Shown: positions 16,764 through 26,226, counted from the first letter of the stretch. The stretch is DNA of 64,000 nucleotides from Sphingobium sp052327305 (GCF_052327305.1 NZ_CP182486.1:992001-1056000); one strand, 5' to 3'. Made by a program: numbers and translations. Notes: generated by a model not told the origin, from the sequence alone.

Positions 16764-18707
16764 ATGGGGACAACCGCGGTAAAGGCGGGGCTGGTGGCGG
16801 CAGTGATGGCGGCGGCAGCCCCCGCACTCGCGGCCCCCACCCTCGATGGCGTGATCGGGGATCATGCCGTCTTGCAGCGCAGCCGGCCAATTGTCCTCAC
16901 CGGGCGGTCAGCGCCGGGCGAGACAGTGACTGTCACGATGGCGGGTAGGACGGCCACGGTGAAAGCGGGACGCGACGGCACGTTCCGCGCGACCCTTGCA
17001 GCGCTTGCTGCAGGTGGCCCTTATGACATGGTCGTGACCGCCAGAAGCGGTTCGCTCGTCATTCGCGATCTGCTGGTGGGAGACGTTTTCCTCTGCTCCG
17101 GACAGAGCAACATGGAGATGACGGTCGAAGGATCGCAGGGCGGCGGCTTTGCTCGCTTCGGCGCGGCCGACGATCAGTTGCGGCTCACCACGATCACGAA
17201 GGCATCCACCGTCTCGCGGCAGCCGCTGCTCGCCAGCCCAGCAGTCTGGGCAGCCGCTTCGGCCAATAATGTGCCGCGTTTCTCGGCTGCCTGCTACTAC
17301 ATGGTGCAGAGCCTGCGCCAGACACAGAAAGTGCCGATCGGCGCCATACTCTCCGCATGGAGCGGTTCGCGAATATCGAGCTGGCTCGACGAACCGGGCC
17401 TGCGCGAATCCGACCTTGGACCGGATCTCGACATATTGAAGCTCTATCAGCGCGACGGCGTGGCTGGAATGCGAGCAGCAAGTGCCCGCTTCGAGCAGTG
17501 GTGGCGCGAGCAGTCCGGCGACAAGCCAGGCGCGGAACCCTGGCAGCCGGACGCCGCGCTCGACTGGAAAGCAATGCCGCGCGTCGGACCGTTCAAGAGC
17601 TGGGGTATAGACGGCGTCGCAAGCTATCAGGGCATGGTGTGGTTTCGCCGCGAAGTCACGCTCACGCCCGAGCAGGCACGCCAGCCGGCGCTTCTCACCC
17701 TTGGTCTGGTGGATGACGCTGACCGGACCTGGATCAACGGAAAGCCAGTAGGCGGCAGCAGCAACGCCGGGCTTTACCGCGCCTATCCGGTGTCGGCCAA
17801 CACGCTGACCGCTGGCCGCAACGTCATCACCATCAACGACGACAATAATTATATGGACGGTGGCCTGTTAGGTCCGGCGGAGGTGATGAAACTCACTTTC
17901 GCGGACGGGACCAGCATCCCACTCTCCGATCAGTGGAGCTATGCTCTGGGTGGCCCCGTGAAGGTCGGCCCGCCGCGCTCGCCATGGGACGATATTCGCG
18001 GCGCAGGCACGCTCTATAACGCCATGATCGCGCCGCTGGGGCCGGTCGCGCTGGCCGGGGTCGCCTGGTATCAGGGCGAGTCCGATGTGGACATTCCCCA
18101 CTATGATGCGCGCCTCGGCGCAATGATGCGAGACTGGCGCCGGCAGTTTGGTGTGCCGGATCTGCCTTTCGCTATCGTTCAGCTTCCGGACTTCGGACCG
18201 TTCGCGGCCAGCCCGGTGGAAAGCGGCTGGCCTGTGTTGCGCAACGAGCAGCGCCTCGCCGTGGAAGCGGACGGTCATGCCGCCGTCGCCGTGACGATCG
18301 ACGTCGGCGATCCGGCCGACCTCCACCCGCCACGCAAGCGCGAGGTCGGCCAGCGCCTCGCCCGCGCCATGCGCGCAATAGCTTATAAGGAACCGGTCTC
18401 CTCGTCCGGCCCACGCATCGAAAGCGCGAGCCGAACGACGGACGGCGGGGTGACGCTTCATTTTGGGGACGTGACCGGCGCGCTCGAAACGCGCGGCGCG
18501 GCACAGGCCATCGGCTTCGAGTTGTGCGGTCCTGCAACGGGAAGCTGCCGCTATGCCGCCGCACGCGCATCCGGGAGCGACGTCATGCTGGCCGGCGACG
18601 GCAAGCCGGTCGCGCGAGTGCGCTATGGATGGGCGGAAAGCCCGACCATCAACCTGTTCGATCAGGCGCTGCTCCCGGCAGGGCCTTTCGAGATTGCCGT
18701 AAAATAG
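16764..18707 (+). CDS. exported sialate O-acetylesterase-family carbohydrate acetylesterase
   Basis: This 647-residue protein has a signal peptide and a short beta-sandwich. A SASA-type SGNH hydrolase follows, with block I CSGQSNME near residue 112, a WYQGESD block, and a late DLHPP carrying the catalytic histidine. An inserted jelly-roll-like domain lies between the first two blocks. The family removes acetyl groups from sugars; next to GH43, CE4-like and CE15-like genes, acetylated xylan oligosaccharides are more likely than sialic acid. It shares an operon with the epimerase and ends at a strong bidirectional terminator. Confidence 0.85.
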   Translation: MGTTAVKAGLVAAVMAAAAPALAAPTLDGVIGDHAVLQRSRPIVLTGRSAPGETVTVTMAGRTATVKAGRDGTFRATLAALAAGGPYDMVVTARSGSLVIRDLLVGDVFLCSGQSNMEMTVEGSQGGGFARFGAADDQLRLTTITKASTVSRQPLLASPAVWAAASANNVPRFSAACYYMVQSLRQTQKVPIGAILSAWSGSRISSWLDEPGLRESDLGPDLDILKLYQRDGVAGMRAASARFEQWWREQSGDKPGAEPWQPDAALDWKAMPRVGPFKSWGIDGVASYQGMVWFRREVTLTPEQARQPALLTLGLVDDADRTWINGKPVGGSSNAGLYRAYPVSANTLTAGRNVITINDDNNYMDGGLLGPAEVMKLTFADGTSIPLSDQWSYALGGPVKVGPPRSPWDDIRGAGTLYNAMIAPLGPVALAGVAWYQGESDVDIPHYDARLGAMMRDWRRQFGVPDLPFAIVQLPDFGPFAASPVESGWPVLRNEQRLAVEADGHAAVAVTIDVGDPADLHPPRKREVGQRLARAMRAIAYKEPVSSSGPRIESASRTTDGGVTLHFGDVTGALETRGAAQAIGFELCGPATGSCRYAAARASGSDVMLAGDGKPVARVRYGWAESPTINLFDQALLPAGPFEIAVK

Positions 18708-18708
18708 A

Positions 18709-18754
18709 GATTGTCCAGCCTCGCGCACGGGAAAGGAGCGCGGGGCTGGACAAT
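18709..18754. terminator. bidirectional terminator between acetylesterase and GH43
   Basis: A long stem pairs GATTGTCCAGCC plus CGCGC with GCGCG plus GGCTGGACAATC, around a short loop. It separates two convergent genes whose stops lie within 10 bp on either side. It can act in both directions, although neither flank has a long T-run. Confidence 0.65.
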
Positions 18755-18760
18755 CCTTGC

Positions 18761-20932
18761 CTATCGCGCAGGCACCACTTCGTCCCACACCAGCACCGTG
18801 CCATCCTTGCGGTCCGGGCGTGCGCCCGGCCAGTCGGCGCCATAGGGCTCCCCGGTCTCCGCATCGAGCCCGACATAGCGGTGTGTCCGCAGCGACATCA
18901 GCATGAATTGGCGCCTCAGCATGTCCTGCCACTGAAACAGGCTGTCCGGCGTCTCTGCCTTCATCAGCCGCACGTCGCCCGAGAGGCCCGTGCCGACGAC
19001 CGTCAGAAATCCGCTGCCATCCACTGCCTCCAGAGCGACCCTCCCCTGCCCGCGATCATGAACGCGGAACTGCACGCCCGGCCCCTGCGCCTGCCGTGAG
19101 TTCTTTGGAGCGAAGTGCATCATCCCGTGGGGATTGGCCCAGACCGGAAGATCATTGGCGAGATTACGCATCGTGATGATCTTGCCAGCCGGAATGTTCT
19201 TCGAGCGGTCGGCGAACGGCTCCTCCAGGCGGAAGTCGTCAAAGTCGGCAAAGCCACCTTCCCTGCCCTTTTCGTTAAAAGCGAAGAGCGCGTATCGCAC
19301 TCCCTGGAAGGTCTTGAGCTGATAGACCTGCCGTAGATCGCCACCGATCGGCGTGAACGTCTTGCCATCCGTGCTGTAGCTGAACCGGGCGATCTCGGTA
19401 TCGAAATCGCCGTCCACGCGGAGATGAACGCGCGGCCCCGGCAGGGACTGGTCGATCGTCTTGTTCGTCAGCAGATCGTAGAATCGCAGCGCGTAGCCGG
19501 TGCCACTGCGCACCACGCCGAGATAGGAATAAGGCACATTCAGCAGGGCCAGCCCCGCGACATCGCCCTCTTTCAGTCCCTTCGCATCGAGTGTGGTTGT
19601 GGCAACGGATTCCGGCGCCACCACCCGCTGCGTCAAGCTATTGCGCGCGAGAAGCAGATGTGGCGCTGCCAGAGTGTGCAGGCGCAACGCTCCGCGCCGT
19701 TGGCCCAGCGACCATTTGCTATCGTCGGGCACGTGGTTCCACTGCCAGATCGGCTGGAGCTTCGGTCCAGAAAAATCGTCATTCCGCTGGTAGGTCGGCG
19801 TCGGCTTCGTCGAAGTGCCGGTAGCGGGCTTCAGCCATGTGCGCGGACTGCGGCCGAGATTGCCCGGCAAGCCAAAATAGGGCCAGCCATCCTGCCAGGT
19901 GACCGGCGAGAGGAAGGTCGTGCGCCCCATCGACTTGGTGTCCATCATGGACCAGCCCCACCAGTCGCCATTGGGCAGATCGACAATGCCACCCTGATGC
20001 AGCGGCACGGCGCCGAAATCGTTGGGCTTGGGTGCCGATATGTCCACCTTGTCACCCGGTGCGGGAACAGGCTTGCCGCGAACGGACGGTGCGGACCATC
20101 CCTTCTGCAGACCCATCGTCTCGCGTGCGCTGATGACGACCGTTTCATACGGCCCGTCGATCTTGTCCGCGCGCGATGCGGTCATCCGCCCCACCGGCGC
20201 ATAATCGGCGCTGATGATGATGTATTTGCCCTTGATCTTGTAGATGTGGTGCCCCTCACCCACCGCGCTGCCCTTGGGCATGATGATGCGGTCGGTGCCG
20301 GGAACGACGCCGGTCAGATCGGACTTGAGCTCGACGGCGTGAACCTCGTCATAGCCATAAACCGCGTAAATCCGCCCATCATCGTCGAAAAGGACGGAGA
20401 GATCGTGGATCGTCGCGCCAAGCTCGCTGCGCGTCCACGGCCCTTTGGGGTCCTTCGCCCGGAAGACCTGCGTGCCATGACCGTTGATATTGGAAAAGAT
20501 ATAGAAAGTGCCGTTGTGATAGCGGATCACCGGCGCCCAGATGCCGTTCCCATAGGCATCCTTGCCGTCCTTGAACTGATATTCCGGCCCCATATCCAGC
20601 CGGTCGAACGCGTAGCCGAGCAGCGTCCAGTTCACCAGATCGCGCGAATGGAGGACGGGCAGGCCGGGCATCACATGCATGGTCGTGCCGGTCATGTAAT
20701 AATCGTCACCGACACGGATGATGTCCGGGTCCGAAAACTCGTCATTGAAGATCGGGTTGGTGAAGGTGCCGTTGCCGTTGTCCGGCGTCCAGGTCTGCGC
20801 GGCCGTCGCGGTAGCAGGCGCTGCAACGGCGTTCATCGGGGCCAGCGCAAGCGCGCCGAGCAGCCCTGCCCATCTTACAAGTCGAAGCACCTTCGAGCCG
20901 GGAGCGCGACCAGCCTCAATCTTCATCGTCAT
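18761..20932 (-). CDS. exported multidomain GH43 glycosidase
   Basis: A 723-residue enzyme with a signal peptide (ending near AVAA) and a five-bladed GH43 propeller. The base is Asp68 in SDPD, the middle aspartate lies in HDLSVLFDDDG, and the acid glutamate in VGEGHHIYK. A beta-sandwich domain of the kind seen in GH43 xylosidases/arabinofuranosidases follows (about 365-570). The last 150 residues form a separate domain resembling a beta-trefoil binding module (repeated F...L / R.V.LEA pattern). Expected to release arabinofuranose or xylose in the periplasm. It is the last gene of the deacetylase-GH43-GH43 operon, 36 bp after the second GH43. Confidence 0.88.
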   Translation of the reverse strand: MTMKIEAGRAPGSKVLRLVRWAGLLGALALAPMNAVAAPATATAAQTWTPDNGNGTFTNPIFNDEFSDPDIIRVGDDYYMTGTTMHVMPGLPVLHSRDLVNWTLLGYAFDRLDMGPEYQFKDGKDAYGNGIWAPVIRYHNGTFYIFSNINGHGTQVFRAKDPKGPWTRSELGATIHDLSVLFDDDGRIYAVYGYDEVHAVELKSDLTGVVPGTDRIIMPKGSAVGEGHHIYKIKGKYIIISADYAPVGRMTASRADKIDGPYETVVISARETMGLQKGWSAPSVRGKPVPAPGDKVDISAPKPNDFGAVPLHQGGIVDLPNGDWWGWSMMDTKSMGRTTFLSPVTWQDGWPYFGLPGNLGRSPRTWLKPATGTSTKPTPTYQRNDDFSGPKLQPIWQWNHVPDDSKWSLGQRRGALRLHTLAAPHLLLARNSLTQRVVAPESVATTTLDAKGLKEGDVAGLALLNVPYSYLGVVRSGTGYALRFYDLLTNKTIDQSLPGPRVHLRVDGDFDTEIARFSYSTDGKTFTPIGGDLRQVYQLKTFQGVRYALFAFNEKGREGGFADFDDFRLEEPFADRSKNIPAGKIITMRNLANDLPVWANPHGMMHFAPKNSRQAQGPGVQFRVHDRGQGRVALEAVDGSGFLTVVGTGLSGDVRLMKAETPDSLFQWQDMLRRQFMLMSLRTHRYVGLDAETGEPYGADWPGARPDRKDGTVLVWDEVVPAR

Positions 20933-20968
20933 TCATCCCTGTCTTTTGCGGCCCGCTTGCCGGTAGGT

Positions 20969-22642
20969 TCAGTTTCGCGCGGCAAACGGCCCGATCAGCG
21001 TGCCGACGAAGCCGCCCGCCGTCGCGGTGCTGAGGTTCGTGCCGTCCACATCCTTCGCAAGCACGGTCCACTTGCCGCGGACAGCATAGGCCAGATCGTA
21101 GCGACCGGCACGGGCGGTGATCCGGAAGCGGATCGGCCCCTTCGCCGTTATCGGCTGCTCGGCCAGCGTCACGCCGGTTGCCGGCTCCTTCTCACCGGAA
21201 CGGCGGGCCGCACGCAGAACGACGCCCTTGTCGCTGGCGACAGCCGCGATCGTGAGGAAGTAATTGTCGTTCTGAAGCGCGGCGAGACCAGCCGTCGTTC
21301 CCATCGCGGGCAGAGCCAGCAGCTCTGTCTCGGCGGCTGCATCGATATGCTGCTGCCGCCGCGCGGCGAACGCGGGCTTGCCCATCACGCCCAGGCCTTC
21401 ACCCGGATCGAGACGCAGTTCGCCTCCCGCGACCGTTACCTTCGCGCCACGCATGGTCATCCAGTTGAGCGGCAGAGCCGTTCCCGTGAACTCGTCACGC
21501 GCCTTGAAACTGCCAGTCTGAGGGGGAGCCGCCTGCCCTGCGGGCAGCGGTCGCTTGAGTATGCGAGGGACCGGAGTCTTGTGCGGGAGGATCGTGGGCC
21601 AGCCGTCCTTCCACGTCACCGGGAGCATCCACGTCTCACGTCCGGTATTATAATAGTCCTGCGCATAAGGGCGGGTGGCGAGGAACACCGCCGCCCATTT
21701 GCCGTCCGGCGTCTCGACGAGATCGGCATGCCCAGCTGCCGAGACCGGGTCTGGCCTGCCCTTCGGCAGATCGCGCTGAGTGAGGATCGGGTTCACGCTC
21801 GGCGGCGCGGGCGTATATGGCCCTTCCAGCCGGTCCGAGCGGAACACGACCTGACTGTGGTCAACCGACGTGCCGCCTTCCGCAGCGACGATGTAATAGA
21901 CTCCATCCTTCTTGAAGAGATGCGGCCCTTCGATCCAGATCGGCTTTTTCGAGATGTCGACGCCGCCATCGATGATCGCTTTGGGATTGCCCTTCATCGC
22001 GAGCGCCTTGGGATCGAACTCCTCCAGCCAGATCGCCTTGTGCCCCTGATACAGGCTCGGGCCGGCGGGATCCCGGTTGTTGACCATCCAGACCCGTCCG
22101 TCGTCGTCGAAGAACAGGGAGGGATCGATACCCGGCACGGTGGGCAGCCACACCGGGTCCGACCAAGGGCCTGCCGGATTGGTCGCGGTGATGACGAAAT
22201 TCTCTTTGCAGCGAACGCAAGTGTTCACAATGTAGAACCGGCCATCATGATAGCTGATCGCAGGCGCGAACACGCCGCTCGACATGGTGATGCCGGTGAA
22301 GTCGAGCTGGCCCGGCCGGTCGATCGCGTTGCCGATCTGGCGCCAGTTCACTAGGTCCCGGCTGTGCCACACGGGGATGCCGGGGAACCAGGAGAAGGTC
22401 GAGTTTACGAGATAATAGTCCGCACCCACCCGCACGATGCTGGGGTCGGGATAATAGCCCGCGATGATGGGGTTGCGATAATCGCTCGGCGCGATCTTGC
22501 CGCCATCCGTACCGCTATATTCGAACCAGCCGAAGCGCGCCGGCGCCGAGGATTGCGCATTGGACGGGACGCCATGCGCCGCAATGAGCGCCGCGCTGGC
22601 ACAGGCGAACATGGTTCGCGCGATGCGGGAAACGGCGCTCAT
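20969..22642 (-). CDS. exported GH43 beta-xylosidase / alpha-L-arabinofuranosidase
   Basis: With the start at ATG 22642, which overlaps the deacetylase stop as ATGA, the product has 557 residues and a signal peptide ending at SNAQ. GH43 residues are visible as YYPDPSIVR (base), PGIDPSLFFDDDG (middle Asp) and WIEGPHLFKK (acid Glu). The C-terminal part is the beta-sandwich common to xylosidase-type GH43 enzymes. It probably trims xylo- or arabinoxylo-oligosaccharides in the periplasm. It differs in domain layout from the next gene and from the leaderless GH43 at 47725, so the three are not simple duplicates. Confidence 0.9.
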   Translation of the reverse strand: MSAVSRIARTMFACASAALIAAHGVPSNAQSSAPARFGWFEYSGTDGGKIAPSDYRNPIIAGYYPDPSIVRVGADYYLVNSTFSWFPGIPVWHSRDLVNWRQIGNAIDRPGQLDFTGITMSSGVFAPAISYHDGRFYIVNTCVRCKENFVITATNPAGPWSDPVWLPTVPGIDPSLFFDDDGRVWMVNNRDPAGPSLYQGHKAIWLEEFDPKALAMKGNPKAIIDGGVDISKKPIWIEGPHLFKKDGVYYIVAAEGGTSVDHSQVVFRSDRLEGPYTPAPPSVNPILTQRDLPKGRPDPVSAAGHADLVETPDGKWAAVFLATRPYAQDYYNTGRETWMLPVTWKDGWPTILPHKTPVPRILKRPLPAGQAAPPQTGSFKARDEFTGTALPLNWMTMRGAKVTVAGGELRLDPGEGLGVMGKPAFAARRQQHIDAAAETELLALPAMGTTAGLAALQNDNYFLTIAAVASDKGVVLRAARRSGEKEPATGVTLAEQPITAKGPIRFRITARAGRYDLAYAVRGKWTVLAKDVDGTNLSTATAGGFVGTLIGPFAARN

Positions 22643-23613
22643 TGCGGCGTCGCCGCAGGGGTGGCAGCAGGCATGCACATTTCTGAAAGCGCCTTTCCGT
22701 AATTGGGTGATTTATAGACGCCGGCCAGCCCCGATGCTCGCCGGGAAAGCGAGTCCACGGGCGGCAGCGAAGGATCGATATCCGCCGCATAAGCGGGATC
22801 GGCCTCGGCGTGCGGCAGCGTGACGAAGCGGAAGCCCTCAGCCTTGTACTGCGCCAGCAGACGGGGCAGCATCCGCGTGGTGAATGTGCCGACATGGATG
22901 AGCAGCACATAGGGGATATCCCGACCATAGACGGCCTGTGCTTGACTGCGTGAGGCGCGGGCAGCGTCGGTCGCCGCAGCCAGATAGCTGCGCTCCAGTT
23001 CGGCGATCGCCGCCTTGTCTCCGGCCGCCATGCACCGCGCATAGGGCGGGTTCCAGAGATAATCCTCGAAGCTCATGGTGACAGCCGCGATCTTGTATCC
23101 GCGCTTGGCGAGTTCGGCGCGCACTGCCAGCCGCTGCGCCGGGTCGGCGCCCTCACGCAGATAAGGATAGCGGAACCAGCGCCAATCCTGCTTGCCCATA
23201 GTCGAGGAGAGGAAAGCCTCGTTCCGCGTGATGTCCTCGATGAACGCCGCCGTGCCGACAGAGTGAAGGTCCGCATGGGTCCAGCCATGATTGGCGAGCG
23301 GCAATCCCGCCTTGCGCCACACGTCCGTGAAGGGCGCGAGCGCGGGGTCTTTCTCAGCAAGGCTGTAGTTGACGAAACCATAGACCGGCCCAACCTTCGC
23401 CTTGCGCAACGCGGTGGTTATGTCCCGCGCAATGCCGATGCGGTCTGCGCCCGCGGGCCATGGACCGAGGGCCGGAAGATCATCGATGGTGATGGCAATT
23501 GCGGGAGCGGCGGGCGCGGCTTCCTTCGCGTTGCCGGAGAACGAAGCGCATAGCGCGCCGGCGATGGAAGCGAAGAGAAAAAGCTTCCTGTTCATCCGTC
23601 CCGTTCTCGTCAT
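22639..23613 (-). CDS. polysaccharide deacetylase (CE4-like), exported
   Basis: ATG 23613 is chosen because GAGGGG lies 4-5 nt upstream; a further ATG at 23595 is possible. The product has 324 residues with a signal peptide. NodB-fold motifs are present: TIDDLP with the paired aspartates, HGWTH metal ligands, and FRYPY. Such enzymes remove N- or O-acetyl groups; in this operon with two GH43 genes, acetylxylan is the likely substrate. A LacI-type operator lies 96 bp upstream of the start, so this should be the first gene of the operon, which runs to 18761. Confidence 0.82.
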   Translation of the reverse strand: MTRTGRMNRKLFLFASIAGALCASFSGNAKEAAPAAPAIAITIDDLPALGPWPAGADRIGIARDITTALRKAKVGPVYGFVNYSLAEKDPALAPFTDVWRKAGLPLANHGWTHADLHSVGTAAFIEDITRNEAFLSSTMGKQDWRWFRYPYLREGADPAQRLAVRAELAKRGYKIAAVTMSFEDYLWNPPYARCMAAGDKAAIAELERSYLAAATDAARASRSQAQAVYGRDIPYVLLIHVGTFTTRMLPRLLAQYKAEGFRFVTLPHAEADPAYAADIDPSLPPVDSLSRRASGLAGVYKSPNYGKALSEMCMPAATPAATPQ

Positions 23614-23708
23614 CCATCCCCTCCCTCTATAATCCGGACGCCGATTTAAGAGCAGAGCGTGCTGCTCGTTCGTTTTCGGCAAACGGTCGCCCGTCAAAGC
23701 GGCAACTA

Positions 23709-23726
23709 TTTGGTAGCGCTATCAAA
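23709..23726. promoter_or_regulatory. LacI/GalR-type operator upstream of the deacetylase-GH43-GH43 operon
   Basis: TTTGGTAGCGCTATCAAA is an 18-bp palindrome with one mismatched pair and a GCGC centre. It lies in the 154-bp gap between the CE15-like gene and the deacetylase, both on the minus strand. In reverse orientation its 14-bp core is identical to that at 8044. This supports a shared sugar-responsive LacI-family regulator encoded outside the window. Confidence 0.75.
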
Positions 23727-23767
23727 CTCCAGTGTCGAGACGACACCACCGCTTCTCAACATGGGTA

Positions 23768-25300
23768 TCAGTTAGACGCCATCGCCGCCCGTGCCCAATC
23801 GAGAAAGATGGTGAGATTAGGGGTGTCGGTGTGGCCAGAGTCATGCTGCCGCCACGCGATCGTGCCATTGAGTCGACTTTCGTTGACGGGTGGCAACGTC
23901 ACCGTCCGCCAGTCTCCCGGCACGTCGAGCGGCTTGGCGCCCAGCAAGCGATAGATCGGGCCGGCGGCCACCGCCGCCATCAGCGTGCCGCGATGGTCGA
24001 GCCAGTGCGCGTCGCCTTGCTCGGGTATGCCGAAACTGATGAACACCGGCCGGGGCGCGCACAGCGCGATCAGCTCATGCGAGTCGACGGGGAGATCGTT
24101 CGCCGTGAGCCGCTTCGGCCCATCGGCCGTATCGTACTTCATGAAATTGCCGGCCATCCAGTAATGCATGCCCGAAGCGAGGCTCGCGACCGCTTCACCG
24201 AAGTTGCGGCGCAGGAGCGTAGCTCCGCCCTTGCCCGACGACCCGACAAGAACCGTGGCAAAGCGCTCATCCAATGCCGTCGCCAGCAGCGCGGCCTTCC
24301 CGTACCGCGAGACGCCTTCCACGCCGACACGCTTCGCGTCGATCGTGGGGTCCGTAACGAGATAGTCCAGCGCGCGGCTCGCGCCCCACGCCCAGGCGCG
24401 CAGCACGCCCCAGTCCTCCGGCCGACGCGGCTGCCCGCGATTGGCGAGGCCGATCACCCCCTGAGTGAGCGATGCGCCATTGTCCGGCTGGATCGTGTCC
24501 GTGTCGAGCATTGCGTAGCCCCAGCCGGCGGCGATGACCTGATCCGGGCGCGGCAGGTCTCCATGCCCATCGCGCTGTGCCATGCGGAACTGCGAGGGCG
24601 CCGCCTGCAGCATGAAGGCGGGGTGAGCGGCGAACACCTCGCGAAGGCCAGCGTCCTTCGCGATCAGCGTCTCCTTGAGCGCAGCGTCGATCCGCTCGAA
24701 CTCCGCGCGCGACGGCGGCGAAGGCGCGGGGAAATCATCCCGGCCGTACATGATGAGAAGCGGCACCGGCCCCTTTGCGTCAGCAGGCGTGACGACCATC
24801 ATGCGAATATTGACCGAGATTGCGGGATAGGCGCTATTGTCTGCCTGACCGACCACCCGGCGCGCGATCACTGGCTTCATGCCCACGAACTCGCGATCCG
24901 TGGCAACGACGCTCCATTTGATGGCAGGCGCCGTGCGGGGCACCCGACCGTAGACCTCGCGCTCATAGTCGTCGATGATTTCCGCGCGACGCGCCTCCCA
25001 CTGCGCGGCATTCGTGACCTTCGCGCCCGATCGCATAACGAGCGGATCGGGAAGGCTTGTGAAGGAAGAGGCCTTTGCCTCGTCATAGTTCGCGGCGTTC
25101 GGCGCGTTGGCATCAGCGCTCGGCCCGGCGATCAGGGTCTTGATGCCGAGTTGCCGCATCATGTCCTGCTTGGCCTGATCGGAGGTCATGACGACCGGGC
25201 GTTCGCTTGTCTGGGTGAACGCAGCGGATGTGACCAGGACTGTTGCGGGGATCAGGATGAAGAGCGAAATTTTACGCAATTTATACCGCAAGCTATTCAT
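23768..25300 (-). CDS. exported glucuronoyl esterase-like hydrolase (CE15-type)
   Basis: The 510-residue protein has an N-terminal signal and an alpha/beta-hydrolase domain. The nucleophile motif GVSRYGK resembles the GCSRxGK of 4-O-methyl-glucuronoyl methylesterases. A late RQHDSGHTDTP probably holds the catalytic histidine, and the GSSGKGG segment after the elbow is also CE15-like. Such enzymes cut ester bonds between glucuronoxylan and lignin alcohols or methyl groups. It lies upstream of the deacetylase/GH43 operon but is separated from it by the operator region. It is divergent from the second GntR gene. The family call is firm; natural substrate is inferred. Confidence 0.85.
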   Translation of the reverse strand: MNSLRYKLRKISLFILIPATVLVTSAAFTQTSERPVVMTSDQAKQDMMRQLGIKTLIAGPSADANAPNAANYDEAKASSFTSLPDPLVMRSGAKVTNAAQWEARRAEIIDDYEREVYGRVPRTAPAIKWSVVATDREFVGMKPVIARRVVGQADNSAYPAISVNIRMMVVTPADAKGPVPLLIMYGRDDFPAPSPPSRAEFERIDAALKETLIAKDAGLREVFAAHPAFMLQAAPSQFRMAQRDGHGDLPRPDQVIAAGWGYAMLDTDTIQPDNGASLTQGVIGLANRGQPRRPEDWGVLRAWAWGASRALDYLVTDPTIDAKRVGVEGVSRYGKAALLATALDERFATVLVGSSGKGGATLLRRNFGEAVASLASGMHYWMAGNFMKYDTADGPKRLTANDLPVDSHELIALCAPRPVFISFGIPEQGDAHWLDHRGTLMAAVAAGPIYRLLGAKPLDVPGDWRTVTLPPVNESRLNGTIAWRQHDSGHTDTPNLTIFLDWARAAMASN

Positions 25301-25407
25301 TTCCCCTCCTAATCAGCCCATCCCGAAGGCCACTTATATTTCCGACCTTGGATGTCAGTCTGGCGCACGATCACTTTTAACTGTTGCGCTTCCGCTGCAA
25401 AATGATT

Positions 25408-25422
25408 TCCTATACTATATGA
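25408..25422. promoter_or_regulatory. GntR-regulon operator, site 1 (regulator promoter)
   Basis: TCCTATACTATATGA has two 6-bp half-sites separated by 3 bp and ends 26 bp before the GntR start. It also lies in the divergent region shared with the CE15-like gene. It fits the consensus TCnTAT-N3-ATAkGA found at five promoters up to 46 kb. This placement suggests autoregulation. Confidence 0.7.
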
Positions 25423-25448
25423 CGTTTACAGCTTGGTGATAAGACGCA

Positions 25449-26171
25449 GTGCAGCAAAACAATAACCGCGCCCCCACTTTTCCGACCCATCGCGGGCTTA
25501 AAGTGCCTCCAGGACCGACGATGGTCGAGCGCGCCCACGATCACTTGCTCGCCATGCTGATGAGTCTCGAGATTGCGCCCGGCGAGCGTATCGCTATCGA
25601 TGCGGTTGCGCGCCAGCTGGGCATTTCCCAGACGCCTATTCGCGAAGCGCTGAGCCAGCTCGAAGCCGAGAAACTCGTCTTCAAAATGCCCAATGTCGGC
25701 TACCGCGCCAGCCCGCAGATGTCGCGCGAGGAAGTACGGGATCTCTATACCTTGCGGCAACTCGTCGAGCCCTATGCTGCCGCTCGCGCAGCCGAGGCCA
25801 TGACGGAGGAAGCGATCACGATTCTCAGAGAGATCGATCGTGATATGACGAGCATCGAGAAGGGAGACGCACTCTCCTACTCGCGTTTCGCCGAGGCGGA
25901 CGATGCGCTACATCGGTTCATCGCGACACGGAGCGGCAATCGCCTGATTGCCGAGACGATCGACCGCCTCCACTCGCACCTTCACATCTTCCGCTCTCTT
26001 TATCGCACCAATGCGCCCGCCGAAGTGGCGGCAGAGCATCGCGGCATCATCGACGCCTTGGTTGCGCGCGATCCGATTGCGGCCGAACAGGCAGTTCTTA
26101 CCCATCTCGAAAAGTCTCAGCAGCGGATGGACGCTGTGCTTGCTTCCGCACCGGTGATGGCACCCGCCTGA
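25449..26171 (+). CDS. FCD-domain GntR transcriptional regulator, likely local repressor
   Basis: A 240-residue protein with a GntR winged helix (about 27-95, recognition helix ISQTPIREALSQL) and an FCD helical domain to about residue 225, including EADDALHRF and later histidine positions. FCD regulators usually sense carboxylic acids. A GTG at 25449 is used; ATG 25521 would remove 24 residues and is possible because no strong ribosome site precedes either. An operator-like repeat lies just upstream, and the same repeat recurs before most transcription units to 46.2 kb. This protein is therefore the best candidate for their regulator. Confidence 0.85.
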   Translation: MQQNNNRAPTFPTHRGLKVPPGPTMVERAHDHLLAMLMSLEIAPGERIAIDAVARQLGISQTPIREALSQLEAEKLVFKMPNVGYRASPQMSREEVRDLYTLRQLVEPYAAARAAEAMTEEAITILREIDRDMTSIEKGDALSYSRFAEADDALHRFIATRSGNRLIAETIDRLHSHLHIFRSLYRTNAPAEVAAEHRGIIDALVARDPIAAEQAVLTHLEKSQQRMDAVLASAPVMAPA

Positions 26172-26226
26172 CCTGACGCGCGCGCGGGGGCAAGCTTGAC
26201 AGCCTAGGTCTGGCGGCTTACCAAAA

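Noticed and set aside
19424..22354. Very long plus-strand open frame (976 codons) opposite the two GH43 genes
   Set aside because: It is antisense to two well-supported enzymes, shows no domain or signal, and is expected from the strong third-position GC bias.
23732..25312. Plus-strand open frame of 526 codons opposite the CE15-like gene
   Set aside because: Arg/His-rich antisense composition with no motif, fully overlapping a gene with a clear esterase signature.
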